From assembly GCF_007830455.1 (NCBI RefSeq), contig NZ_VLLB01000002.1, forward strand, positions 1 to 64,000: a DNA stretch of 64,000 nt, read 5' to 3'. How positions within the stretch are numbered: position 1 is the stretch's first letter; every line of letters starts with the position of its first letter. Both the position numbers and the translations under genes were made by a program. Under the pieces are notes generated by a model that saw only the letters and a list, made by a program, of their open reading frames with translations, did not search any database and was not told the origin of the DNA. The DNA comes from Pseudoduganella lurida (lineage in GTDB: Bacteria > Pseudomonadota > Gammaproteobacteria > Burkholderiales > Burkholderiaceae_D). Positions 7,707 through 17,255 of this stretch are shown here, piece after piece.

Positions 7707-9005
7707 GTGTCGATCGCCGAAAAACTGTTCAGGCTGAAGGAAAGCGGCACGGATGTGCGCACCGAGGTGATCGCCGGCGTCACCACGTTCCTGACGATGG
7801 CATACATCATCTTCGTCAATCCCACCATCCTGGCCGATGCGGGCATGCCGAAGGATGCGGTGTTCGTGGCCACCTGCCTGGCCGCGGCCCTCGGCACCGG
7901 CATCATGGCGCTGTACGCGAACTATCCGATCGGCATGGCGCCCGGCATGGGCCTGAACGCCTACTTCGCGTACGCGGTGGTGGTCGGCATGGGCGTGCCG
8001 TGGACCGTGGCGCTGGGCGCCGTGTTCATCTCAGGCTGCCTGTTCGTGCTGGTCTCCGTGTTCGGCCTGCGCGAGATGATCGTCACGGGCATCCCCACGT
8101 CGCTGCGCACCGCGATCACCGTCGGCCTGGGGCTGTTCCTCGGCCTGATCGCCCTGAAGAGCGCCGGCATCGTGGCGGCCAGCCCGGCCACCATGGTCAC
8201 CGTGGGCGACCTGCACAAGCCCGGCGCACTGCTGGCCATCGTCGGCTTCCTGCTGATCGTCACGCTCGACCGGCTGCGCGTGCGCGGCGCGATCCTGATC
8301 GGCATCGTGGCCGTCACCGTGCTGTCGTTCTTCTTCGGCGGGAACACCTTCCACGGCATCGTCGCGGCGCCGCCTTCGCTGGCACCGACTTTCGGCAAGC
8401 TCGACGTGCTGGGCGCCTTCCATACCGGCATCCTGAACGTGGTGCTGGTGTTCTTCCTCGTCGAGCTGTTCGACGCGACCGGCACGCTGATGGGCGTGGC
8501 GGCGCGCGCCGGCCTCCTCGTCGAAGGCAAGATGCAGCGCCTGAACCGCGCCCTGCTGGCCGACAGCTGTGCCATCGTGGCCGGTTCGGCCCTCGGCACG
8601 TCGAGCACCACGGCGTATGTGGAAAGCGCTGCGGGCGTGCAGGCCGGCGGCCGCACCGGCCTGACGGCGCTCGTCGTCGCGCTGCTGTTCCTGGCGTGCC
8701 TGTTCATCTCGCCGCTGGCCGGTGCCGTGCCCGCCTACGCAACGGCACCGGCGCTGCTGTTCGTTGCCTGCCTGATGCTGCGCGACCTGGCCGGGATCGA
8801 CTGGAACGAGACGACCGAGAGCATCCCCGCCGCCGTCACGGCGCTGCTGATCCCGTTCACCTATTCGATCGCCCATGGCATCGCCTTCGGCTTCATCACG
8901 TACGCCGCGCTGAAGCTGCTGACGGGCCGGGTGCGCGAAGTGCGTCCCATCGTCTGGCTCATCGCACTCGTCTTTATCTTCAAGTACGTCTGGATCGGCG
9001 CCTGA
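7707..9005 (+). CDS. NCS2-family purine permease (AzgA/PbuG-like)
   Basis: This 432-residue inner-membrane protein has about 12 hydrophobic segments. The N-terminal pattern (EVIAGVTTFLTMAYIIFVNP) and the conserved GMAPGMGLNAYFAY and TGTLMGVA motifs place it in the AzgA branch of the NCS2 family. Members of this branch take up hypoxanthine, guanine or adenine with protons. The start is GTG at 7707 behind AGGGGA. It stands 69 bp after the phytase gene on the same strand but has its own ribosome-binding site, and no purine riboswitch is visible in the short gap. Exact base specificity cannot be read. Confidence 0.88.
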   Translation: MSIAEKLFRLKESGTDVRTEVIAGVTTFLTMAYIIFVNPTILADAGMPKDAVFVATCLAAALGTGIMALYANYPIGMAPGMGLNAYFAYAVVVGMGVPWTVALGAVFISGCLFVLVSVFGLREMIVTGIPTSLRTAITVGLGLFLGLIALKSAGIVAASPATMVTVGDLHKPGALLAIVGFLLIVTLDRLRVRGAILIGIVAVTVLSFFFGGNTFHGIVAAPPSLAPTFGKLDVLGAFHTGILNVVLVFFLVELFDATGTLMGVAARAGLLVEGKMQRLNRALLADSCAIVAGSALGTSSTTAYVESAAGVQAGGRTGLTALVVALLFLACLFISPLAGAVPAYATAPALLFVACLMLRDLAGIDWNETTESIPAAVTALLIPFTYSIAHGIAFGFITYAALKLLTGRVREVRPIVWLIALVFIFKYVWIGA

Positions 9006-9534
9006 AACGCGTGCTGTCTCTTCGGAACTTCCTTCTGTGACTGTCAGCAGGCTACCAAGCAATCTGCCGGATTAGTCCTACATTCTGGTGACCAGCGGTA
9101 GTCGGTTGCCTACGGTGCCGCCCCGGCGCCCCTTCGATGGACCGGGAGTTACAAACTGCTGAGCTGTCGGCAAGGAAATTGCCGCACGGAACCGTCCGAC
9201 GGCCGGTGGAACACTTGTTAAGATATCCACTCCCGTGCAGTTTTCTTCACGCTTTTCAAGACTGGATACCGCCTCATGCCCCACACGTCCCAGGCCACGC
9301 CGGCCGGCCGCCCCGCGATGCGGCAGCGCAGGAGCCCTGCTCCGGCGTTGCTGCAGGCGGGCAAGGCTGGCGGCCCGGGGCGGGGCGCAGTGTCCAGGGC
9401 ATGTGCCGGCGCCGCACCGCGAGTGCGCGCTCCGCTTCCGGCCCCGGCCGGGGGCATCGACTCCATGGCAATCGCGCACGGCCTGCCGGCCATCGCGGGG
9501 TTCGCCATCACGCATCCATAACAACGAGGAACCG
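9006..9534. other. 529-bp gap without a supported gene
   Basis: One small open frame (9276-9521, plus strand) begins with ATG but shows only Ala/Pro/Arg/Gly-rich sequence with no domain or clear ribosome-binding site, so it is not called. The gap presumably carries the promoter and leader of the GH2 gene. No clear terminator or riboswitch is visible. Confidence 0.6.
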
Positions 9535-11328
9535 ATGAGCGATTTCGAATATCCACGACCGCAACTGGTCCGCGACAACTGGCAGAACCTGAACGGCACC
9601 TGGCAGTTCGCCTATGACGACGACTGCCGCTACTGCCGGCCGGACCAGGACATCGCGTGGACGCACCAGATCGAGGTGCCTTACGCGCCCGAGACCAAGC
9701 TCTCCGGCATCCACGACACGGGCTTCCACACGGTGGCCTGGTACCGCCTGGAATTCGACATGGCAGGTCGCGGCGAGCGCACCATGCTGCACTTCGGCGC
9801 GGTCGACTACGAGGCGAAAGTGTGGGTCAACGACCGGCTGGTCGCCCAGCACCAGGGCGGCCACACCTCGTTCAGCGCCGACATCACGGATGCGCTGGTG
9901 GACGGCACGCGCCAGGTCATCGTGCTGCGGGCGGAAGACGATCCGCACGACCTCGCCAAGCCGCGCGGCAAGCAGGACTGGCAGCTGGAACCCCATTCGA
10001 TCTGGTATCCCCGTACCACCGGCATCTGGCAGACGGTGTGGCTGGAGCATGTGCCCGCCACCTACCTGAAAGGCGTGCGCTGGACGCCGCACTTCGACGG
10101 CTTCGAGATCGGCTGCGACATCCTGGCCGCCGGCGACCGCTGCGAAAAACTGACCGTCGAAGTCAAGCTGATGCACGGCGACGTGCTGCTGGCCGACGAC
10201 GAATACAAGCTGATGGGGAACGAAGCCCATCGCAAGATCGCCATCTCCGACCCGGGCATCGACGATTCCCGCAACGACCTGCTGTGGAGCCCGGAACGGC
10301 CGACGCTGCTGGACGTGGAACTGACGCTGCGGTGCGACGGCGTCGTGCTGGAAACGGTACGATCCTATACGGCGCTGCGCTCGGTGACGATCAACCGGGA
10401 CCGTTTCATGCTGAACGGCCGCCCTTACCCGCTGCGCCTGGTCCTCGACCAGGGCTACTGGCCGGACAGCGGCATCACGGCACCCAACGACGAGGCTCTG
10501 AAGCGCGACGTTGAACTGGCCAAGCTGATGGGCTTCAACGGGGTGCGCAAGCACCAGAAGATCGAGGATCCGCGCTACCTGTACTGGGCGGACAAGCTGG
10601 GCCTGCTGGTGTGGGAAGAAATGCCTTCCGCCTACGCGTTCAGCCCGAAATCGATGACGCGCCTGATCAAGGAATGGCAGGAAGCGATCGAACGCGACTA
10701 CAGCCACCCCTGCGTGATCGTGTGGGTGCCGTTCAACGAGTCGTGGGGCGTGCCGAACCTGACGTCGATGCAGGCGCATCGCAATGCCGTCGAGGCGCTG
10801 TACCACATGACGCGGATGATGGATTCGACCCGCCCCGTGATCGGCAACGATGGCTGGGAAGCGTCGGCCACCGACATCCTCGGCATCCACGACTACGACA
10901 GCGACCCGCAGCGCATCAAGGCGCGCTACGAAGTGCAGGACCCGGCCCGCACGCTGTTCGACCAGCGCCGTCCCGGCGGCCGCATCCTGACGCTGGATGG
11001 CTTCCCGCACCGCGGCCAGCCGATCGTGCTGACGGAATTCGGCGGCATCGCCTTCGACACGCAGAAGCCCGAGACGCACACCTGGGGCTATTCGCGGGCG
11101 AACACGCCGGAAGCGTTCTACGAGGCCTACACGGAACTGCTGAAGGTCGTCAACGAAACACAGATGTTCTCCGGCTTCTGCTACACGCAGTTCGCCGACA
11201 CGTACCAGGAAGCAAACGGCCTGCTCAACGCGGACCGCACGCCGAAGATACCGTTCGAACAGATCAGTGCCGCCACGCGCAGCGTGCAGCTGGTCGTTCC
11301 CGAACCGCCGGAGTCGACGGAAACATAA
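9535..11328 (+). CDS. Glycoside hydrolase family 2, cytoplasmic
   Basis: This 597-residue protein has the GH2 layout: an N-terminal sugar-binding jelly-roll (about 1-190), an immunoglobulin-like domain, then a TIM barrel (from about 290). The acid/base glutamate is in the FNESWG segment and the nucleophile glutamate in LTEFGG. Members include beta-galactosidases, glucuronidases and mannosidases, and which one this is cannot be told. There is no signal peptide. The ATG at 9535 follows a good AGGA site, and the long upstream open frame is rejected as a non-coding extension. A glycosyltransferase follows after 102 bp, which suggests a joint role in a surface or storage glycan. Confidence 0.87.
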   Translation: MSDFEYPRPQLVRDNWQNLNGTWQFAYDDDCRYCRPDQDIAWTHQIEVPYAPETKLSGIHDTGFHTVAWYRLEFDMAGRGERTMLHFGAVDYEAKVWVNDRLVAQHQGGHTSFSADITDALVDGTRQVIVLRAEDDPHDLAKPRGKQDWQLEPHSIWYPRTTGIWQTVWLEHVPATYLKGVRWTPHFDGFEIGCDILAAGDRCEKLTVEVKLMHGDVLLADDEYKLMGNEAHRKIAISDPGIDDSRNDLLWSPERPTLLDVELTLRCDGVVLETVRSYTALRSVTINRDRFMLNGRPYPLRLVLDQGYWPDSGITAPNDEALKRDVELAKLMGFNGVRKHQKIEDPRYLYWADKLGLLVWEEMPSAYAFSPKSMTRLIKEWQEAIERDYSHPCVIVWVPFNESWGVPNLTSMQAHRNAVEALYHMTRMMDSTRPVIGNDGWEASATDILGIHDYDSDPQRIKARYEVQDPARTLFDQRRPGGRILTLDGFPHRGQPIVLTEFGGIAFDTQKPETHTWGYSRANTPEAFYEAYTELLKVVNETQMFSGFCYTQFADTYQEANGLLNADRTPKIPFEQISAATRSVQLVVPEPPESTET

Positions 11329-11430
11329 CAAGCGCTACGCATTACAACAAGAAATTGCAGCACCTGCAGTACCGGAAGCGCGACCATTTTTAAACACTAC
11401 TATCGACCCGTATCGGGCAAGGGAGAAGCT

Positions 11431-12684
11431 ATGTCGACCATTATCGTGTTCTGCCATCTGCGCTGGGACTTCGTTTTCCAGCGCCCGCAGCATCTGCTGA
11501 CGCGCCTGGCCAAACATTACAATATCGTGCTGGTGGAAGAGCCGATCCACCATGATGGCGAAAGCTTCATGAAGAAGTGGAACCCCGCGCCGAACATCAC
11601 CGTGTGCCAGCCGCACACGCCGGTCCATCAGTGGGGCTTCCACGACGACCAGATCCCGCTGCTGCAGCCGATGGTCGCCGAACTGGTGCCGGAAGGCGAA
11701 GATCCGATCGTGTGGTTCTACACGCCGATGGCCCTGCCGCTGCTGCCGCAGCTGCACGCCAGCCTGGTGATCTACGACTGCATGGACGAACTGTCCGCCT
11801 TCAAGAACCCGCCGCGCCAGCTGCTGCAGCGCGAAAGCGCCCTGCTCAGCATCGCCGACCTGGTGTTCACGGGCGGCCCGAGCCTGTACGAGGCGAAGCG
11901 CACCCGCCATGCGAACGCGCACTGCTTCTCCAGCTCCGTCGATGCGAAGCACTTTGCGCACGCCCTGGACCGCAGCGCCTCGCATCCGGACCAGGAACAC
12001 ATTCCGCATCCGCGCCTGGGCTTCTACGGCGTGATCGACGAGCGCTTCGACCTGGACATGGCCGCGGCCGTCGCCGACGCGCATCCGGAATGGCAGATCG
12101 TGCTGGTGGGCCCGGTCGTGAAGATCGATCCGGCGCACCTGCCACAGCGCACCAACATCCACTACATGGGCCAGCGCACCTATGACGAGCTGCCGAAATT
12201 CCTGGCCGGGTGGGATGTGGCGATGATGCCGTTCGCGCTGAACGAAGCGACCAAGTTCATCAGCCCGACCAAGGTGCTGGAATACATGGCCGCCGAACTG
12301 CCGATCGTCTCGACCCCGATCAAGGACGTGGTGCAGCCTTACGGCCACGTGGTCGCGATCGGCCACAGCGCCGCGAAATTCGTGGCCCATTGCGAAGCTG
12401 CCCTGGCACAGACGCCGGAACAGACGGCCGAGATGGTGCAGAAGATGCGCGACGTGGTGGCCAACACCTCGTGGGAGAAGACCGCGGAACGCATGCGCGA
12501 ACTGATCGAAACGACGGAACCTTCGCGCAACTTCGCGCGCCTGACGACGCCGGAAGACCTGTCGTACGGCGTGACGTCCGAGAAGGTCAGCCCGCTGCCG
12601 ACGCCGGCCTCCGGCGCCGCGCTGGCACCAGCCACGTCGCAGAAGCTGAGCGCCGCCACCGCGGGTGCCGGCACGGCAGGCTGA
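11431..12684 (+). CDS. Glycosyltransferase family 1-like (GT-B fold)
   Basis: This 417-residue protein resembles the GT-B group often found near capsule or sugar-mutase genes. The N-terminal motif CHLRWDFVFQRPQHLLTRLA and the C-terminal donor-binding segment SPTKVLEYMAAELPIVST are typical. The last 45 residues are an Ala/Pro/Thr-rich tail with no domain. It is preceded by a GGGAG ribosome-binding site. It has no signal peptide and should act on the cytoplasmic side. The acceptor and donor sugar are unknown. It probably forms a unit with the upstream GH2 gene, and a strong terminator follows. Confidence 0.85.
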   Translation: MSTIIVFCHLRWDFVFQRPQHLLTRLAKHYNIVLVEEPIHHDGESFMKKWNPAPNITVCQPHTPVHQWGFHDDQIPLLQPMVAELVPEGEDPIVWFYTPMALPLLPQLHASLVIYDCMDELSAFKNPPRQLLQRESALLSIADLVFTGGPSLYEAKRTRHANAHCFSSSVDAKHFAHALDRSASHPDQEHIPHPRLGFYGVIDERFDLDMAAAVADAHPEWQIVLVGPVVKIDPAHLPQRTNIHYMGQRTYDELPKFLAGWDVAMMPFALNEATKFISPTKVLEYMAAELPIVSTPIKDVVQPYGHVVAIGHSAAKFVAHCEAALAQTPEQTAEMVQKMRDVVANTSWEKTAERMRELIETTEPSRNFARLTTPEDLSYGVTSEKVSPLPTPASGAALAPATSQKLSAATAGAGTAG

Positions 12685-12741
12685 CGGCACTTGCGTTGCC
12701 GGCCTTCGCGGGCCGGTGATGCAGGACGTGCACGCACGCGC

Positions 12742-12769
12742 AAACGGCGGCCACTGGCCGCCGTTTTTT
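12742..12769 (+). terminator. Bidirectional intrinsic terminator
   Basis: An 11-bp GC-rich stem (12742-12752 with 12756-12766) and a 3-base loop are followed by a T run to 12769, with an A-rich left side. It lies between the convergent glycosyltransferase and flavoprotein genes. Confidence 0.9.
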
Positions 12770-13731
12770 CATGGCACCTCGCCGGGATCGGAGTCCTGGG
12801 CCTGCTTGCGGAACTGCCAGGGCAGCGCGTTGTGGATCGCCGTCGCGGCCACCGCGGCGTGACCGGTCGCCACGCTGATCTGGTTCAGGCCCACGACGAC
12901 ATCGCCGATCGCGTACAGGCCGGGCACCGTGGTGCGCTGGTGGTCGTCGACGATCACCTTGTCGCAGTCGCCGCACTGCGCGCCCAGGCTGGCCGCGAGC
13001 GTGGAGCGGGCGTTCTCGCCGAGCATCGGGTACAGCACATCGAAGGTTTCATCGGTGCCGTCGGCCGTGTGGAGCACGGGCAGCAGCCCATCGGTCAGCG
13101 TCACGCCCTGCAGCGGCGCGTCCACGTAACGTACGCCGGCCAGCCGGAGCTTCTCCGCTTCCTCGCCGGACAGCGGCTCGGTATGGCCATCATGATCGGG
13201 ATCGCGTTCGAACAGGGTGACGTCGGAGGAAAAGGTGCGCATGAACAGGGCGTGGCCGGTGCGGTTGTGCGGCTGCGAGACGACCGCCACTTTCTTGTCG
13301 AGAATGTCGTAGCCGTCGCACACGGGGCACATGCGCACGGCGCCGCTGGCGACGGCTTCGTGCCAGCGCTCGACGGGCAGGCCTTCGTCCGCCACGCCGG
13401 TGGCCATCACAATGACGGGCGTGTGGATCTCGCCGTCCGCATGGCTGGCGATGAAGATGTCGCCTTCCTTGCGCACGGCCGTGATGTCCATGTGCTCGAC
13501 CCGGCCGCCATAGCAGCCGAGCTGCTCGCGCAGCCGTCCGAGCAGCTCGGTGCCCGGCACGCCGCCCGGAAAGCCGGGATAGTTATGGCTGATCGGAATC
13601 AGCGACAGGCGGCTGTTGCCCTTGTCGGCCACGATCACGTCGCGCCGGAAGCGGCGCAGGTAGATCGCGGCGGTCAGCCCGCCCGGACCGCCGCCGATCA
13701 CCAGCACTTCGCAGCGTCGGAGCGCGCTCAC
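12769..13731 (-). CDS. Thioredoxin-reductase-like FAD/NAD(P) oxidoreductase
   Basis: This 320-residue protein has an N-terminal FAD-binding motif (VIGGGPGGLTAAIYLRR), a CPVC redox pair at the place where thioredoxin reductase has CATC (CPVCDGYD), and a C-terminal FAD-contacting segment GLYAIGDVV. The usual NAD(P) Rossmann glycine pattern is weak, as in ferredoxin- or unusual-substrate reductases. The start is GTG at 13731 and overlaps the stop of the upstream Thr/Gly-rich gene (GTGA), so expression is probably coupled. The partner is unknown, and a general thioredoxin reductase is less likely given the diverged motif. Confidence 0.83.
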   Translation of the reverse strand: MSALRRCEVLVIGGGPGGLTAAIYLRRFRRDVIVADKGNSRLSLIPISHNYPGFPGGVPGTELLGRLREQLGCYGGRVEHMDITAVRKEGDIFIASHADGEIHTPVIVMATGVADEGLPVERWHEAVASGAVRMCPVCDGYDILDKKVAVVSQPHNRTGHALFMRTFSSDVTLFERDPDHDGHTEPLSGEEAEKLRLAGVRYVDAPLQGVTLTDGLLPVLHTADGTDETFDVLYPMLGENARSTLAASLGAQCGDCDKVIVDDHQRTTVPGLYAIGDVVVGLNQISVATGHAAVAATAIHNALPWQFRKQAQDSDPGEVP

Positions 13732-14534
13732 CGGCCGGGCGTTCCGCCAGTAGTGCCGGTGCCTGCCGCCGTTCCTGCGCCCGTTCCTGCGCCCGTGCCG
13801 CTGGTGCCGGTGGTGGTGCCGCTCGTGCCAGTACCGGTACCACTGGTGCCCGTGGTGGTGCCGCTCGTGCCCAGGCCCGTGCCGCTCGCACCCGTGGTGG
13901 TTCCGCTTGTCCCGTTGGTCATGCCGCTCGTGCCGGTGGTCACCCCGCTAGTACCGGTCGTGCCGGTCATTGCCCCGCCGCCCGTCGTGCCGATGGTGGA
14001 ACTGCCGTAGCTGGTACCGCCCGCCTGGCTCCCCACCGCGCCACGCGTGCTGGTCGTGCGGTTGGTGCCCGTCGTCGTCACGCCGCTGCTGGTACCCGTT
14101 ACGCCGTTATAAGTGTTGGCAGCGCTGCCGTTGTACGCACCCGTATTGCCGTTCACGGTGCCGACACCGGTGGCGCCATTCGTGGGGGGCGTGCCGGCCA
14201 TCGGCGTCCCGGTCGTGGTCATGGTGCCGGCGGGACTGCCGATCGTTCCGAGCGGTGCCGTGACGCCGGGCGTGCCGATCGCGCCGGACTGCGGCACGGT
14301 GGCTGCCACAGGCGCGGGTGCCGGGGCACTGCGGGTGGTCGACTGCGTCGTGCCGGGACTTCCCGCGTTGTACGACCCCGTATTCACGGCAGTGTTGACC
14401 CCGGTATTGACCTGGCCACTGGCCACCCCGCCACCGGCAGGCGTCGTGACGGTCTGCGCCATGGCGGCACCCGAACCGAGGGCGGCGGCCAACAGCAGTG
14501 CAGTGTCGAGCTTCATTGATGTCTTGAGCTTCAT
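13728..14534 (-). CDS. Secreted Thr/Gly/Ser-rich low-complexity protein
   Basis: This 268-residue protein has a signal peptide (residues 1-26, ending AAMAQ) and an almost entirely low-complexity body of Thr, Gly, Ser and Asn. From about residue 190 it contains tandem GTSGTTTGTSGTG-like repeats. No domain is recognised. The ATG at 14534 has GGAG seven bases upstream. A second in-frame ATG lies six codons later. Its stop overlaps the GTG of the flavoprotein gene. It could be an extracellular matrix or surface-layer component. The repeat DNA lies at about 13790-13990 and may vary in length between strains. Confidence 0.78.
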   Translation of the reverse strand: MKLKTSMKLDTALLLAAALGSGAAMAQTVTTPAGGGVASGQVNTGVNTAVNTGSYNAGSPGTTQSTTRSAPAPAPVAATVPQSGAIGTPGVTAPLGTIGSPAGTMTTTGTPMAGTPPTNGATGVGTVNGNTGAYNGSAANTYNGVTGTSSGVTTTGTNRTTSTRGAVGSQAGGTSYGSSTIGTTGGGAMTGTTGTSGVTTGTSGMTNGTSGTTTGASGTGLGTSGTTTGTSGTGTGTSGTTTGTSGTGAGTGAGTAAGTGTTGGTPGR

Positions 14535-14829
14535 GGCATGCTCCTTCGTCTGTAAAGAGTGATTATTGTTGCATGGTGCGACCGGGCCGGTCGTAGGAGC
14601 ACGGCGCATGCGCAGGTCGGAAGCGTGCCCGGAAACCACGATAGCCAGAAGTATTTGTCCAGGACGTAGGAGCATGCCTGCATGGACAAAGGCTCCAGTC
14701 GCACGCTTTGTTGAACGACGCACGCTGCGCGTCACATTTCCAGCGGATGTCCCTGGTATGCGTGTGCTGTCGCACCAAGCAACGCGACCGTATCTCCGAT
14801 CATGGGGCCACATCAATCAAGGAGTGACA

Positions 14830-15858
14830 ATGAAATTCAATACCATTTCGCTGGCCATCGCCGGCATGATCGCCACCACCACCGCCTTCGCCCTGGACAG
14901 CAAGGAGCCGCCGAAGGCCGAGCCGAAGATGCAGAAGGTGCTCGATGCGCTGGCGTCGCTGGGCGGGAAGCCGATCGAAACCCTGACTCCCGAAGAAGCC
15001 CGCAAGCAGCCGACCGCCACCGATGCGACGATGAAGGTCATGAAGGACGAAGGCAAGGCGCCGCCGAAGGATGGCGTGACGATGAAGCAGATGAGCATCG
15101 ACGGCCCGGCCGGCAAGATCCCCCTGTACGTCTACACGCCGCCGGGCAGCGGTCCGTTCCCGGTCGTGGTGTACTTCCACGGCGGCGGCTTCGTGATCGC
15201 CGATACGAAGACGTACGAATCGTCGGTCAAGGCCATTGCCGCCGGATCGAAGGCCGTCGTGGTCTCCGTCGAATACCACCAGGCGCCCGAGCACAAGTTC
15301 CCGGCCGCGCCGAACGATGCCTTCGCCGCCTACCAGTGGGTGCTGGGCCATGCCAAGGAGATCAACGGTGATGCCAGCCGCGTGGCCGTCGCGGGCGAAA
15401 GCGCCGGCGGCAACCTGGCCACCGTCGTGTCGCTGATGGCGCGCGACAAGCAGGTGAAACTGCCGGTGCACCAGCTGCTGATCTATCCGGTCGTGGGCGA
15501 CGACATGAACACCCCTTCGTACCAGCGCAACGCCAACGCCAAGCCGCTGAACAAGCCGATGATGCAGTGGTTCTTCAAGCACTACGGCGCCGATCCGAAG
15601 AGCCCTTACGCACTGCCGGGCAAGGCCGCATCGCTGAAGGGCCTGCCGCCGGCCACCGTGATCACGGCCGAGATCGATCCGCTGAACAGCGAAGGCGCGA
15701 TGTATGCCGAGCGCCTGAAGAAGGACGGCGTGAAGGTGGACTATCGCCAGTTCGATGGCGTGACCCACGAGTTCTTCGGCATGGGCGCCGTGGTGCCGAA
15801 GGCGATGGATGCCCAGAACTTCGCCAACGAAGGCCTGAAGAAGGCGTTCGCCAAGTAA
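14830..15858 (+). CDS. Secreted alpha/beta-hydrolase, HSL-type esterase (family IV)
   Basis: This 342-residue protein has a signal peptide (residues 1-22, TTAFA), then an alpha/beta hydrolase domain with the oxyanion motif FHGGGF and the nucleophile motif GESAGG. The segment GVTHEFFG near the C-terminus holds the likely catalytic histidine. These features fit the hormone-sensitive lipase or family IV esterases, which cleave short-chain acyl esters. The ATG at 14830 follows GGAG, and the longer upstream frame is not used. It is monocistronic and ends at a palindromic terminator. The natural substrate is unknown. Confidence 0.87.
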   Translation: MKFNTISLAIAGMIATTTAFALDSKEPPKAEPKMQKVLDALASLGGKPIETLTPEEARKQPTATDATMKVMKDEGKAPPKDGVTMKQMSIDGPAGKIPLYVYTPPGSGPFPVVVYFHGGGFVIADTKTYESSVKAIAAGSKAVVVSVEYHQAPEHKFPAAPNDAFAAYQWVLGHAKEINGDASRVAVAGESAGGNLATVVSLMARDKQVKLPVHQLLIYPVVGDDMNTPSYQRNANAKPLNKPMMQWFFKHYGADPKSPYALPGKAASLKGLPPATVITAEIDPLNSEGAMYAERLKKDGVKVDYRQFDGVTHEFFGMGAVVPKAMDAQNFANEGLKKAFAK

Positions 15859-15897
15859 GCGTTCTGCCAGCGCCGCCCGGGGCGCTGCGCACGACAG

Positions 15898-15924
15898 AAC
15901 GGCGCTGCATGCAGCGCCGTTTTG
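15898..15924. terminator. Palindromic terminator between convergent genes
   Basis: A 24-bp perfect palindrome (15898-15921) is followed by a short T run. It separates the esterase gene and the convergent topoisomerase IB gene and can work in both directions. Confidence 0.7.
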
Positions 15925-15941
15925 CATGGCACATCGGAAGG

Positions 15942-17171
15942 TCAGGCTGCGGTGGTGCGTGCGGTGCCACGCGTCCTCGGCTTCTTTGCCGCCGCGCTTT
16001 TTTGTGCGCTCTTATCTGCGCTTTTCACCGCACTTGTTTCCGATCCGGGCGCCAGTTTCGCCGCCCTTTTCCGCGTGGCGCCCTGCTTCGGCTTGATCTC
16101 CTGCGCGGCCTGCCGCAGCCGCTGCTGCAGCAGTGCCAGCACGGCCGCCTCTTCCGGCTGCAGCGTATGGAGCTCCTTGCTGAATTCCGCCTCGGCGCGC
16201 GCGCGCAGGGCCGCCAGCTCGGTGCCGTCCAGATAGGCCTCCAGGATCACCGGGTGCACATAGCACTTGCGGCAGACCGATGGCGTGTTGCCCAGCTTTT
16301 TCGAGACCGATTCGATGGCGCGCACGATGTTCTTCTTGGCCTGCGTCTCCGAATCGAACTTCTCGAACTCCTGCAGCGCCAGCGCGGCCAGCACGGTGCC
16401 CGACCAGGTGCGGAAGTCCTTCGCCGTGTAGTCCTCGCCCGTGATGGTGCGCAGGTACTCGTTGACATCGGAGGAATCGATGGCGTGCGTGGTGCCGTCG
16501 CCGTCGACATACTGGAACAGTTCCTGGCCCGGCAGGTCGCGCATGCGGTCGATGATGCGCGCCAGGCGGCGGTCGGCCACCTTCACGTCGTGGAACACGC
16601 CGCTCTTGCCGCGGAAGCGGAACTCCACTTCCTTGCCGTCGACGTGCACGTGCCGGTTGCGCAGCGTGGTGAGCCCGAAGGACTTGTTCTCGCGCGCGTA
16701 TTCCTCGTTCCCGATGCGCATCATGGTCGCTTCCAGCAGGTGCACGACGGTGGCCAGCACCTTCTCGCGCGGCAGCCCGGGCAGCGACAGCGCCGCGTCG
16801 ACGGCGTGGCGAATGCCCGGCAGCGCCTGCCCGAACGCGATCATGCGCTCGTACTTCACTTCGTCGCGCACGCTGCGCCATGTCGGGTGGTAGCGGTACT
16901 GCTTGCGGCCGCGCGCATCGCGGCCGGTGGCCTGCAGGTGGCCGGCCGGCTGGGCGCAGATCCACACATCCGTCCAGGCCGGCGGGATGACGAGCGACTT
17001 GATGCGCGCCAGCGTGGCCTCGTCGGCGACCTTCGCGCCGTCCGCACCGAGGTAGCGGAACGCGCCGGGCTCGCCGGCACGCGTGATGCCGGGCTTCGCA
17101 TCGCTCACATAACGCAGCCCCGCGGCGCGGGCCGCGGCCGGCGGATCGGTCACCAGTTCGTCGGGTTTCAT
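15942..17171 (-). CDS. DNA topoisomerase IB (eukaryotic/poxvirus type)
   Basis: This 409-residue protein matches bacterial type IB topoisomerases. The N-terminal domain is about 1-100. The catalytic domain carries the segment YTAKDFRTWSGT (active-site Lys and Arg) and the nucleophile tyrosine in CRKCYVHP. It relaxes positive and negative supercoils without ATP. The C-terminal 50 residues are Lys/Arg/Ser/Ala-rich and probably bind DNA non-specifically. The ATG at 17171 follows GAGGAG. It is divergent from the DUF481 gene, and the shared 213-bp gap carries an 11-bp tandem repeat. Confidence 0.9.
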   Translation of the reverse strand: MKPDELVTDPPAAARAAGLRYVSDAKPGITRAGEPGAFRYLGADGAKVADEATLARIKSLVIPPAWTDVWICAQPAGHLQATGRDARGRKQYRYHPTWRSVRDEVKYERMIAFGQALPGIRHAVDAALSLPGLPREKVLATVVHLLEATMMRIGNEEYARENKSFGLTTLRNRHVHVDGKEVEFRFRGKSGVFHDVKVADRRLARIIDRMRDLPGQELFQYVDGDGTTHAIDSSDVNEYLRTITGEDYTAKDFRTWSGTVLAALALQEFEKFDSETQAKKNIVRAIESVSKKLGNTPSVCRKCYVHPVILEAYLDGTELAALRARAEAEFSKELHTLQPEEAAVLALLQQRLRQAAQEIKPKQGATRKRAAKLAPGSETSAVKSADKSAQKSAAAKKPRTRGTARTTAA

Positions 17172-17255
17172 CGGATCTCCTCGTAATATGCCCAGTGTGG
17201 CAGCGGGGTCCGTTGCGCTCCGTTCGCCATCCAACATGCGGCCGCAACAGGGCAC

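Noticed and set aside
9276..9521. 81-codon open frame before the GH2 gene
   Set aside because: Ala/Pro/Arg/Gly-rich composition, no recognisable domain and no good ribosome-binding site. Typical of chance frames in GC-rich DNA.
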